Source: an uncultured Bacteroidales bacterium
Lineage (GTDB): Bacteria; Bacteroidota; Bacteroidia; Bacteroidales; P3
Reading direction: 5' to 3'
DNA: 64,000 nt
Assembly: GCA_937884485.1 (NCBI GenBank)
Contig: CALGCG010000071.1
Location: 15,398-79,397, forward strand
In this document: positions 30,824 to 37,865 of the stretch, one piece after another
Layout: the number at the start of each line of letters is the position of its first letter
How positions within the stretch are numbered: the first letter of the stretch is position 1
Translations under genes and position numbers: made by a program
Notes under the pieces: generated by a model
What the model was told of the DNA's origin: nothing
The model's database searches: none
What the model saw: only the letters and a program-made list of their open reading frames with translations

Positions 30824-31603
30824 ATGTATATGGAATTAGCACCCCAGATCCCCGACGTCACCGTCGGCCGCGCGGCCAACGCGCCGCACTACGAGTACAT
30901 GACCACCTTCGGCAAGCGCACCGCCGAGCTGCCCGTCGACCACGAGCTCTGGCGCAAGGGCAAGGACGAGTTCGACACCGCCTTCCGGGCCGAGGACGAA
31001 GCCTTCAAGCGCTACCGCGACAGCGAGCTCACCGACCCCCTCAAGGCCGCCGACGAGGAGCGCGACAAGCTCTACGCCTCGCTGCGCGACACCGTCAAGG
31101 CCTACGCCAAGTTCCCCATCGCCGAGACCGCCCAGCACGCCGAGCCCCTGCTGCGCGTCGTCCGCAACTACAAAATCAAGACCACGGAGAACTACATGAA
31201 GGAAAGCGGCCTCGTCGACAACATGCTGCAGGACCTCTTCCAGTACCGCACCCAGCTGCGCCGCCTCGGCCTCGAAATCATCGCCGACCGCCTCAAGGCC
31301 GCCAACGACCGCGTGCGCCAGCTCCTCACCGAACGCAACGACGAGCGCTCGGCGCAAATCATGGGCGAGCTCAAGGCAGCCCGCGAGGCCACCGACCGCG
31401 CCTACCTCACCCTCGTGCGCCTCACCAACGCCTACGCCCTCCTCAACCCCGACCGCGCCGAGGCGCAGAAGCTCGTCGCCCTCGTCAGCGAAGACCTCGA
31501 ATACTTCCGCAAGCACGCGATGTCGAACCCCAACGCCAACAAGAAGAAGAAAGACAGCTCCGACACCGACCCGCAGCCCGACGCGGAGCCGGCCGGGGCG
31601 TGA
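30824..31603 (+). CDS. DUF6261-like helical protein
   Basis: 259 residues. It looks like the Bacteroidota DUF6261 family: an all-helical, charged protein (FDTAFRAEDEAFKRYRDSELTDPLKAADEERDKLYASLRDTVKAYAKF; ESGLVDNMLQDLFQY; LVRLTNAYALLNPD). No signal peptide. The C-terminal tail is low complexity (NPNANKKKKDSSDTDPQPDAEPAGA) and its last codons run into a 41-bp repeat array. MELAPQ at 30830 is an alternative start. Members often occur next to repeat-rich or mobile regions; function is not known. Confidence 0.7.
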   Translation: MYMELAPQIPDVTVGRAANAPHYEYMTTFGKRTAELPVDHELWRKGKDEFDTAFRAEDEAFKRYRDSELTDPLKAADEERDKLYASLRDTVKAYAKFPIAETAQHAEPLLRVVRNYKIKTTENYMKESGLVDNMLQDLFQYRTQLRRLGLEIIADRLKAANDRVRQLLTERNDERSAQIMGELKAAREATDRAYLTLVRLTNAYALLNPDRAEAQKLVALVSEDLEYFRKHAMSNPNANKKKKDSSDTDPQPDAEPAGA

Positions 31604-31834
31604 CAACGCACCGCGCATATATGCGGGGTCACGAATCGGCCCGGCAAACGCACCCCGCATCGATGCGGGGCCGGTTTTCAGCCGGAAAACGCGCTCCGCA
31701 TATATGCGAGGTCTATTTTCAACTGGAAAGTGCTCCCCGCATATATGCGCGACCGATTTTCGTACCGAAAGTCCACCCCGCATATATGCGCGGTGAAACT
31801 GACTGAATGAAACAACAGATTGAACAGAAACAAT
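31604..31834. repeat. 41-bp tandem repeat array, five units
   Basis: Units start near 31615, 31657, 31698, 31739 and 31780. Each begins with ACGCACCCC or a variant, has a core palindrome GCATATATGC (GCATCGATGC in unit 2), and then a 20-bp part that is itself often palindromic (CCGGTTTTCAGCCGG in unit 2). The first unit is 42 bp, the next three 41 bp, and the last is partial. No gene on either strand is supported. Confidence 0.9.
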
Positions 31835-32164
31835 ATGATAGAAGTAACAGAATTTGACAAAGTGGAAGTGCGGGTGGGCACCGTGGTGGCCGTCGCCGAA
31901 AACAAGAAAGCACGCCATCCCGCCTATGCGGTCACCATCGACTTCGGCCCCGAAATCGGGCTGAAGAAATCGTCGGCGCAAATCACCGCCCTCTACACCC
32001 CCGACGACCTCGTCGGCACGCAGGTGGTGTGCTGCGTCAACCTGCAGCCGATGCACATCGGCTCCGTCAAGAGCGAGGTGCGCATTCTCGGCACCGATTC
32101 CGCCCAGGGTGTCGTCCTCCTGCGCCCCACCCACCCGGTGAAGAACGGCGACCGCGTGTTCTGA
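31835..32164 (+). CDS. tRNA-binding-domain protein, CsaA-like
   Basis: 109 residues from MIEVTEFDKVEVRVGTVVAV, the length of CsaA. It is an OB-fold: AYAVTIDFGPEIGLKKSSAQITALYTPDDLVGTQVVCCVNLQPMHIGSVKSEVRILG. Known: CsaA-type proteins bind tRNA-like RNA or act as export-related chaperones in Bacillus; the role in Bacteroidota is not established. The start was set at the second Met because it matches the family N-terminus. It follows the 41-bp repeat array. Confidence 0.88.
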   Translation: MIEVTEFDKVEVRVGTVVAVAENKKARHPAYAVTIDFGPEIGLKKSSAQITALYTPDDLVGTQVVCCVNLQPMHIGSVKSEVRILGTDSAQGVVLLRPTHPVKNGDRVF

Positions 32165-32203
32165 CCACCACCCGAAACCAGAAACAATAAACACAGACAG
32201 ACA

Positions 32204-32482
32204 ATGAAAAAGATATTGCTCCTATGCGCTGCCCTCATCGCCCTCGCCGTTGGAATCGAGGCATTGCAGATAATGCACATGAAAAACAACTCTTGGAAAA
32301 ACTCAGGAGGGGACGGCGTATATGATTTCCTTTATCCCGAATGTTATGAGGGTCTATTCTCCTACAGAAGCCATAAGGGCAAAGCAACATACATCCCCAT
32401 TATTTGTATTGGTAATCACTTACTCGTATATAACACGATAGAAGGAGGCTCGAAAGGTCTTGCATTCTACTATATATTTTGA
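32204..32482 (+). CDS. Small exported or membrane-anchored protein, unknown
   Basis: 92 residues. MKKILLLCAALIALAVGIEALQI is an N-terminal hydrophobic segment that could be a signal peptide or anchor. The rest (YDFLYPECYEGLFSYRSHKGKATYIPIICIGNHLLVYNTIEG) is unlike any family I recognise. It is AT-richer than its neighbours. Its stop codon lies 2 bp before the start of the LOG-family gene, so co-translation is likely. Confidence 0.6.
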   Translation: MKKILLLCAALIALAVGIEALQIMHMKNNSWKNSGGDGVYDFLYPECYEGLFSYRSHKGKATYIPIICIGNHLLVYNTIEGGSKGLAFYYIF

Positions 32483-32484
32483 AC

Positions 32485-33051
32485 ATGAACATCTCCGTCT
32501 TCTGCGGGGCGTCGCTCCCGCACAGCGAACAAATCACAGAGGCCGCGCGGCAGCTCGGCCGCGCCATCGCCCGCGGCGGCCACACGCTGCTCTACGGCGG
32601 CAGCAATCTGGGACTGATGGGCGCCACGAGCGGCGCGGCCCTGCAGGAAGGCGGCCGCGTGGTGGGCGTCATCCCCACCTTCTTCAGCGACGACATCATC
32701 CACTCGCAGCCCGTCAGCGAGCTCGTCCGCGTCCGCACCCTCGCCGAGCGCAAGGAATACCTCATCGCCCACAGCGACGCCTTCGTGGCCCTCCCCGGCG
32801 GCATCGGCACCCTCGACGAGGTGCTCGAAGTCATGGTGGCCAATCAGCTGGGGCTGGTGCGCGACCGAAGTGGAGCGAACCAGTCCCAGGGCAAGCCGAT
32901 GATATTATTGAACCTCGGCGGCTACTACAACCCCTTCCTCGCCCAGCTCGACGCCATGCGCGCCGAAGGCCTGCTGCGCAGCGCCGCGGGGCTGGTGGCG
33001 GTGGAGGACGTGAATGAGATCTTTTCTTTGTTGGAACGTGAATTATCGTGA
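32485..33051 (+). CDS. LOG/TIGR00730-family nucleotide phosphoribohydrolase-like protein
   Basis: 188 residues. Rossmann-type: ISVFCGASLPHSEQITEAARQLGRAIARGGHTLLYGGSNLGLMGATSGAALQ, then VRTLAERKEYLIAHSDAFVALPGGIGTLDEVLEV, which is the PGGxGTxxE substrate/catalytic motif. Known: LOG proteins release free base from cytokinin-type nucleotide monophosphates or similar nucleotides. The stretch RDRSGANQSQG near residue 128 interrupts a normally short loop and is encoded by a dispersed repeat that also occurs in the TonB-receptor gene. The 3' end runs into an 11-bp repeat array. An in-frame TTG lies at 32479; ATG 32485 fits the family. Confidence 0.9.
   Translation: MNISVFCGASLPHSEQITEAARQLGRAIARGGHTLLYGGSNLGLMGATSGAALQEGGRVVGVIPTFFSDDIIHSQPVSELVRVRTLAERKEYLIAHSDAFVALPGGIGTLDEVLEVMVANQLGLVRDRSGANQSQGKPMILLNLGGYYNPFLAQLDAMRAEGLLRSAAGLVAVEDVNEIFSLLERELS
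32859..32890. repeat. GGAGCGAACC dispersed repeat, copy 2 (intragenic)
   Basis: CGCGACC..GGAGCGAACC..TCCCAGG within the LOG-family gene; the partner copy is at 11465-11497 in the TonB-receptor gene. Confidence 0.6.
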
Positions 33052-33117
33052 ATTAGTCCGTTAATTGCCGTGAATTAATTTCTGATAATTAACGAGTCAA
33101 TTTACGACAATTAACGT
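33037..33117. repeat. Inverted arrays of ~11-bp AATTAACG units
   Basis: Left units TCGTGAATTAG, TCCGTTAATTG, CCGTGAATTAA type; right units TAATTAACGAG, TCAATTTACGA, CAATTAACGTA; centre about 6 bp. The first unit overlaps the end of the LOG-family gene. Confidence 0.8.
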
Positions 33118-33136
33118 AAAACAAAAGAGTATTTCC

Positions 33137-33874
33137 GTGGCACACCTACTGAGCAAGAGCAAATACATCCGGGGCCTGCAGTGCGAGCGGGCACTGTGGC
33201 TCGACGTCCACGAGCCGCGCCTGGCGCGCTACACCGCCGAGCAGATGCGCCGCTTCGACCGCGGCCGCGACTTCGAGTACGCCTTCAAGGCCCAGTTCCC
33301 CGGCGGCATCGACCTCAGCGCCGAGCTGGGGCGCAACGTCGACCTCTACCCCGCACGCACCGCCGAGCTCCTCGATTTGCGGCCGGGCACGGATGCAAAA
33401 ATAGTCCTCTTCGAGGCCGGCTTCCAGTACGACGACGTGCTGGTGCTCGCCGATGTCGTCTGCCAGCGCGAGGACGGCAGCCTCGACATCTACGAGGTCA
33501 AGTCCGGCACCACCCTCAGCGACACCTACCGCCGCGACGCCGCCCTGCAGCACTACGTCATCTCGCACTGCCGCCCAGTGCATAGCTTCTGCATCGTGTA
33601 TAATGGAGCGCCGGCATCTTGCCGGCCAGACGCCATCGAGGATGCCGGCAAGATGCCGGCGCTCCAAGACGGGCGTTTCGCCATCGTCAACCTCACCGCA
33701 GAGCTCGCCGCCGAGGGCGACCGCATTGCCGCCAACATCGCCGAGATGAAGACCATCGTCCGCGCCACCGCCGAGCCCGACACCCCCACCGGACAGCACT
33801 GCCTCACCCCATACGCCTGCCCCTATCAGCACCACTGCCAGCAGGGCGTCCGCCAGCTGTCGCTCTTCGGATAA
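33137..33874 (+). CDS. Cas4-like PD-(D/E)xK nuclease-fold protein
   Basis: 245 residues from a GTG start. LSKSKYIRGLQCERALWLDVH resembles the N-terminus of DUF2779/Cas4-type proteins and supplies the first cysteine; DVLVLADVVCQREDGSLDIYEVKSGTTL gives the D..ExK active-site pattern; CLTPYACPYQHHC near the C-terminus supplies three more cysteines, as in the [4Fe-4S] cluster of Cas4/AddB nucleases. No cas genes are nearby, so a stand-alone DNA repair or defence role is inference. Between strand and cluster region a 61-bp hairpin element is translated as GAPASCRPDAIEDAGKMPAL. It ends directly against the convergent gene on the minus strand. Confidence 0.82.
   Translation: MAHLLSKSKYIRGLQCERALWLDVHEPRLARYTAEQMRRFDRGRDFEYAFKAQFPGGIDLSAELGRNVDLYPARTAELLDLRPGTDAKIVLFEAGFQYDDVLVLADVVCQREDGSLDIYEVKSGTTLSDTYRRDAALQHYVISHCRPVHSFCIVYNGAPASCRPDAIEDAGKMPALQDGRFAIVNLTAELAAEGDRIAANIAEMKTIVRATAEPDTPTGQHCLTPYACPYQHHCQQGVRQLSLFG
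33605..33665. repeat. Perfect 22-bp inverted repeat inside the Cas4-like gene
   Basis: Left arm 33605-33626, loop 33627-33643, right arm 33644-33665, arms of the type GGAGCGCCGGCATCTTGCCG plus two bases, perfectly complementary. Each arm is also internally palindromic (GCCGGC twice). Confidence 0.9.
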
Positions 33875-34762
33875 TCAGAAACCATTCGGTAATTCCATCC
33901 AGCGGTACCATACGCCTTGCTGTTTGGTATAGATCCATGTGGGTGGGTCTCGGCGTGCATCGGAGGGAATCTTTCTATATTTGAACAGGTCGCCATGGCC
34001 TTCCCGACGCTCAAAATAATCCTTCAATTCGTCCACCGGATAGACAAGGAAGAATATACGGCCACGGTACTTCACATAACCCTCGGCATTGCTAAATGCA
34101 TCGGGATGGTATGTCGTGGTAACCGACATACAGACGGTGGCGCTGTCGAACGAGAACAGCGGCGACGGTATGTCCAAGGGCCACGGCAGCGTGGAGTCCC
34201 CGTCCTTGAGTATGTGAAAGTATTCGTCATAGCCGATACTCGGAGTGAAAAAGATATACAAATCACAATACTCGCCACGCTTTATGCGCCGCGGTTTCAC
34301 TTTGTGGTCATAGGTGTTGCACTTGCCATCGATGACACGGTCGAGCAGCCGTTTCAACTCGCGGCTTACAATCTTGTATTCCGACAGCGGAGCCAGCATG
34401 GCTCCATCTTTGCTTCCGTAATTTTCCAGTACAATCGTTATAGTATCAAGCCGGTTGAGTTTAATCTCCACAAAAGTGAAGCCATCAGGTAACACACGTA
34501 CCCCCTCGCGGCTGTAACGAATGTAGCCTGGATTATCGATTGCGATGTTGTAGGTTCCTGCAGTATCAAGCGGTTTGATGACAAAGACGCCATCCCTATC
34601 GGTCGTTCCGTTGTGAACCTGTTTGCCATCCTTGAGGATGACGACACTTACATACGGCAACGGCCCGCCTTTTGCATCGGTGACGATACCCTTTATACAA
34701 CCCTGAGCCTGCCCGCCGACAGCGGCGAGTAGGCTCAGTAAGAGTATAAGTATTCGTTTCAT
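33875..34762 (-). CDS. Secreted protein with carboxypeptidase-regulatory-like domain
   Basis: 295 residues from MKRILILLLSLLAAVGGQAQG, a signal peptide. Residues about 20-110 are a CarboxypepD_reg-like beta sandwich (GIVTDAKGGPLPYVSVVILKDGKQVHNGTTDRDGVFVIKPLDTAGTYNIAIDNPGY). The C-terminal half has no recognised family. Codon use is AT-richer than in core genes of the window. A copy of the last 21 bp of the gene at 35408 lies only 6 bp upstream of this start, suggesting the two genes were once adjacent. It ends against the Cas4-like gene with no spacer. Confidence 0.75.
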   Translation of the reverse strand: MKRILILLLSLLAAVGGQAQGCIKGIVTDAKGGPLPYVSVVILKDGKQVHNGTTDRDGVFVIKPLDTAGTYNIAIDNPGYIRYSREGVRVLPDGFTFVEIKLNRLDTITIVLENYGSKDGAMLAPLSEYKIVSRELKRLLDRVIDGKCNTYDHKVKPRRIKRGEYCDLYIFFTPSIGYDEYFHILKDGDSTLPWPLDIPSPLFSFDSATVCMSVTTTYHPDAFSNAEGYVKYRGRIFFLVYPVDELKDYFERREGHGDLFKYRKIPSDARRDPPTWIYTKQQGVWYRWMELPNGF

Positions 34763-34767
34763 AGGAG

Positions 34768-34788
34768 TCAGTTCGCCGGGAAGGCGAT
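34768..34788. repeat. 21-bp direct repeat, copy A
   Basis: Contains CAGTTCGCCGGGAAGGCGAT preceded by T; identical to 35408-35428. It flanks the DUF2442/DUF4160 pair on the side of the 33875 gene. Confidence 0.95.
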
Positions 34789-34827
34789 TGGCAAATGGTT
34801 TTGGTTTCACATCGGTTGTATTGTCGA

Positions 34828-35133
34828 TTATTCCCCATACTTTGCAGCAGGTTCTGCTGCAGTGGGCAGGGGTGAGTCGTCGTCTATGTCGTAAGGGCGG
34901 ACACTATGTTCGTAAAGGTATTCCGGAGCAAAGTCGGCTCCGTTGGGCCACTCCACTGTGTTGAAAGGGATGGAGAACTGTTGGAAATAGGCCTTGTCGT
35001 GCAAAGGTAGAAATACCTCGCCATCCAGTTTGTCGGCAAGGTCGACTACGCGCATCTCCCCATTGTTGAACCACAAGCGGAGTCGGTAGTCGCCAATGTA
35101 TTCGGCCTTTGTTATTTCCAGAAACATACTCAT
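34828..35133 (-). CDS. DUF2442 protein
   Basis: 101 residues. MFLEITKAEYIGDYRLRLWFNNGEMRVVDLADKLDGEVFLPLHDKAYFQQFSIPFNTVEWPNGADFAPEYLYE is the complete DUF2442 fold. These small proteins often pair with DUF4160, as here (the genes overlap by 1 nt), and have been suggested as antitoxin-like partners; no toxicity is shown by the sequence. A short acidic C-terminal tail follows (DIDDDSPLPTAAEPAAKYGE). It is bracketed with DUF4160 by a 21-bp direct repeat. Confidence 0.9.
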   Translation of the reverse strand: MSMFLEITKAEYIGDYRLRLWFNNGEMRVVDLADKLDGEVFLPLHDKAYFQQFSIPFNTVEWPNGADFAPEYLYEHSVRPYDIDDDSPLPTAAEPAAKYGE

Positions 35134-35396
35134 TACTTAAGCGGTGTTATTTTGTCAGGATTGATGCCTTTGCTGGCTTTTTCCCATGCTTCGAGTAATT
35201 CTTCCCTGTATATGTCAAGCCATTCGAGAATCATGCGCACTGCACGGCCTGGCATCTCGCCTTTGATGGTACCGGTTTTTATGTCAACCGACACCTTGTA
35301 TTCTCCATGATTGTACCATGCGTGGAAATGTGGCGGCACATGGTCGCGGAAGTTCATAAAGATGGTTATTCCGTAGAAATAACTAACCTGCGGCAT
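35133..35396 (-). CDS. DUF4160 protein
   Basis: 87 residues. MPQVSYFYGITIFMNFRDHVPPHFHAWYNHGEYKVSVDIKTGTIKGEMPGRAVRMILEWLDIYREELLEAWEKA is a full-length DUF4160 with the conserved FYG, DHxPPHFH and RREELLExW-type motifs. The HFH histidines suggest metal or nucleotide chemistry, but the activity is unknown. It is the upstream member of a two-gene unit with DUF2442. Its start lies 11 bp after the 3' end of the gene at 35408 on the same strand, so it may be read from that gene's promoter. Confidence 0.9.
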   Translation of the reverse strand: MPQVSYFYGITIFMNFRDHVPPHFHAWYNHGEYKVSVDIKTGTIKGEMPGRAVRMILEWLDIYREELLEAWEKASKGINPDKITPLK

Positions 35397-35407
35397 GGCA
35401 ATCTCAA

Positions 35408-35428
35408 TCAGTTCGCCGGGAAGGCGAT
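35408..35428. repeat. 21-bp direct repeat, copy B (3' end of the YD-repeat gene)
   Basis: Identical to 34768-34788. On the minus strand it encodes the C-terminal IAFPAN and the stop codon of the gene. Confidence 0.95.
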
Positions 35429-36238
35429 CTCGCGCTCGATGACCTGGTAGGGCACGTTGTTGCGGTAGATGGTCTGGCGCACCCAGTTGTCGTCCTCGTC
35501 GTACTCGTAGACGTAGCTGTGCTTCCAGTTGAGGTGCTCATCGTAGTTGAACGAGCTGACCTCGATCAGGTTGTCGTGGTCGTCGTAGTAGTAGGTGGTG
35601 AGGGCCGAGAGGAACTCGTCGGCGTCGTAGAAGCGCCACTCGATGCGGTTGCCGCGGGCGTCGTATTTATACAGGTAGTGCTGCATCAGGTCGCCGTCGC
35701 GGTTGTAGAACTCCATCTCGGTGCAGTTGCCCTTCTGGTCGTATTTGTATTTGCGCAGCTCGGTCATCTCGCCGTCCTGGTCGAAGCTCTGCTCCTCGAC
35801 CATCAGACCGTTGACGTACTTCGAACTCTCCTTCTTGGTCATCTGGTTGCCAAGGTATACCGTGCGCTCGATGCGGTTGCCGTCCTTGTCGTTGAGGTAG
35901 GCCGTGCGGCCGGTGAGCATCTTCTCGCGGTTGTACTCGTTCCAGCCCAGGCTGTAGCCGTTGACATCGAAGAAATAGCTGTACCACGTATAGTCGTTGG
36001 CGCGGGTGCGGAACTTGTCGGCGAAGTTGCCGCGCTTGTCGAAGGTGATGCTGTCGATGCAGATGAGCTGCCGACCGCCGTCGCGACCCCCGTGGAGGTT
36101 GTATGTGTACTCAATCACGTAGAGCGCATTGCCGTGGATTCCCATCTCGGTGCGCGAGTTCTTGCGGGGCTTGTGGCCTGCCGCAAAGGCCGTTCCTGCA
36201 ACGAGGAGGGCCATCATGAGTGCGATATTTTTCTTCAT
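35408..36238 (-). CDS. Secreted YD-repeat-like protein
   Basis: 276 residues. MKKNIALMMALLVAGTAFAAG is a signal peptide. The mature part has about eight imperfect repeats of the form YKYDxxGNxxExxFYNxDG (for example RKYKYDQKGNCTEMEFYNRDG, YLYKYDARGNRIEWRFYDAD, TYYYDDHDNLIEVSSFNYD), like RHS/YD repeats or the WG/MORN-like repeats of Bacteroidota surface proteins. Such repeats bind carbohydrate or peptide in some proteins; the target here is unknown. The last seven codons, IAFPAN and stop, are duplicated at 34768-34788. Promoter at 36261-36294. Confidence 0.8.
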   Translation of the reverse strand: MKKNIALMMALLVAGTAFAAGHKPRKNSRTEMGIHGNALYVIEYTYNLHGGRDGGRQLICIDSITFDKRGNFADKFRTRANDYTWYSYFFDVNGYSLGWNEYNREKMLTGRTAYLNDKDGNRIERTVYLGNQMTKKESSKYVNGLMVEEQSFDQDGEMTELRKYKYDQKGNCTEMEFYNRDGDLMQHYLYKYDARGNRIEWRFYDADEFLSALTTYYYDDHDNLIEVSSFNYDEHLNWKHSYVYEYDEDDNWVRQTIYRNNVPYQVIEREIAFPAN

Positions 36239-36260
36239 TTTTATCATTGTTTTCAAAATG

Positions 36261-36294
36261 CAAAGATACAACTTTTTCGCGATATCAACGCAAA
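36261..36294 (-). promoter_or_regulatory. Promoter of the YD-repeat gene
   Basis: TATCTTTG at 36261-36268, TTTG at 36291-36294 (22 nt). Predicted transcription start near 36256 excludes the two upstream Met codons and supports the start at 36238. Confidence 0.8.
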
Positions 36295-36304
36295 ATATCC
36301 AAAA

Positions 36305-37810
36305 TTATTGTTTCTGCTCCCCGTTTTTCTTCCCTTTTTTGACAAAGAACAGTACGCCGAGGGCCGCGGTGAAGGCGGCGGCCAGGCTGTAGCCGAGGGC
36401 GCGCGGGAGCACCTCGCCGAGGCCCACGCCCGGAGCCACCATGAGGAAACTGGCGGTCACCATGGTCATGAACAGCGCCGGGACAAGTGTCAGCCAGTAC
36501 CAGCCCTTGCCGGGATGCAGCTTGCTGAGGAACACCGTGACGGCCCAGAGGGTCACCATGGCCAGCACCTGGTTGGCCCAGGAGAAGTAGCGCCAGATGA
36601 TCTGGAACCCGTCGTTGTCGGCGATGGAGAAGACGAGCAGGCCCGCCGTGATGGCGAAGATGGGCACGGCCACCAGCAGGCGCTTGCCGATGGGTTTCTG
36701 GTCGATGTGCATGAAGTCGGCCACGATGAGGCGCGCCGACCGCAGGGCGGTGTCGCCGCTGGTGACGGCGGCGGAAACCACGCCGAGCAGCGTCACGAAA
36801 GCAATGGCCGTCGGGAACCATGTGTCGGCGATGAGCTTCACCATGCCGGCATCCTTCTCGCCGTGGTAGAGCGAAGCGTCGCCGCCATAGAAGAAGTAGG
36901 CGGCAGCGGCAGCCCAAATCAGGGCCACGACGCCCTCGGCAATCATGGCGCCGTAGAAGATGGGGCGCGCCTGCTTCTCGTTGATCATGCAACGGGCCAT
37001 GAGGGGGCTCTGCGTGGCATGGAAACCGCTGATGGCGCCGCAGGCAATGGAGATGAACATCATGGGGAACACGGGGTTGGTCTCGGCCTGGGGATGGTGG
37101 TTGGCCAGGAAAGAACGGCCGTCGGCGTCGGTGCCCCACAGCTCGGGAATCTGCACCCCGTAGACCACAAAGGCAACCACGATGGCCACAGCCATGGCCA
37201 ACAGCAGGATGCCGAAAATGGGATAGACCTTGCCGATGACCTTGTCGATGGGCAACAGCGTGGCCAACAGATAGTAGACGAAGATGACGGCAATCCAGAA
37301 ATAGAGGATGGCCATGGGGCTGAACCCGGCGGCGAAAGCAGGAACAAACGGGGCACCGGAAAGGAGCTTGGCGGGGGTGTTGACGAACACCACACCCACC
37401 AGAATCATCAGCACCACGGTGAAGCCGCGCATGAACTGTTTCATGCCGTTGCCCAGGTACTTGCCATGAATCTCGGGCAGCGAGGCACCGTCCTGGCGAA
37501 TGGAGATGAAACCCGAGATGAAATCGTGCACGGCACCCGCCAGAATGCAGCCAAAAACAATCCACAGGAACGACGCCGTACCGAACTGCGCACCCATCAC
37601 GGCACCGATGATCGGGCCAACGCCGGCGATGTTCAGGAACTGGATGAGGAAGATGCGCCACGGCTTCATCGGCACATAATCGACTCCGTCGGGGTGCGCC
37701 ACGGCGGGCGTCGTGCGCTGGGGGGCGACACCGATGATGCGTTCTATCAGTTTGGAATAGAGCCAATAACCAAGTATCAGCAAGATGATGGAAACAATGA
37801 ATGTTATCAT
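36305..37810 (-). CDS. cstA: CstA-family carbon-starvation/peptide-pyruvate transporter
   Basis: 501 residues, about 13-15 hydrophobic helices. CstA signatures are PMKPWRIFLIQFLNIAGVGPIIGAVMGAQFG, HDFISGFISIRQDGASLPEIHGKYLG, FHATQSPLMARCMINEKQARPIFYGAMIAEGVVALIWA and SGDTALRSARLIVAD. It is about 200 residues shorter than E. coli CstA, as usual for the Bacteroidota form. Known substrates of the family are peptides and pyruvate; which applies here is not visible. The start MITFIVSIILLILGYW was preferred since upstream Met codons precede or touch the promoter. It is a single-gene unit. Confidence 0.9.
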   Translation of the reverse strand: MITFIVSIILLILGYWLYSKLIERIIGVAPQRTTPAVAHPDGVDYVPMKPWRIFLIQFLNIAGVGPIIGAVMGAQFGTASFLWIVFGCILAGAVHDFISGFISIRQDGASLPEIHGKYLGNGMKQFMRGFTVVLMILVGVVFVNTPAKLLSGAPFVPAFAAGFSPMAILYFWIAVIFVYYLLATLLPIDKVIGKVYPIFGILLLAMAVAIVVAFVVYGVQIPELWGTDADGRSFLANHHPQAETNPVFPMMFISIACGAISGFHATQSPLMARCMINEKQARPIFYGAMIAEGVVALIWAAAAAYFFYGGDASLYHGEKDAGMVKLIADTWFPTAIAFVTLLGVVSAAVTSGDTALRSARLIVADFMHIDQKPIGKRLLVAVPIFAITAGLLVFSIADNDGFQIIWRYFSWANQVLAMVTLWAVTVFLSKLHPGKGWYWLTLVPALFMTMVTASFLMVAPGVGLGEVLPRALGYSLAAAFTAALGVLFFVKKGKKNGEQKQ

Positions 37811-37834
37811 GTTTTTAGTCTTTTTTAGCAGTTG

Positions 37835-37865
37835 CAAAAGTACAACTTTTTTCAAACATGGCAAA
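37835..37865 (-). promoter_or_regulatory. Promoter of cstA
   Basis: Minus-strand TACTTTTG at 37835-37842 and TTTG at 37862-37865, spacing 19 nt; 25 nt before the cstA ATG. Confidence 0.85.

Noticed and set aside
31604..31834. Possible CRISPR array
   Set aside because: Units are contiguous 41-bp repeats; the variable parts are related to each other and palindromic rather than unique spacers, only five units exist, and no cas1/cas2 is in the window.
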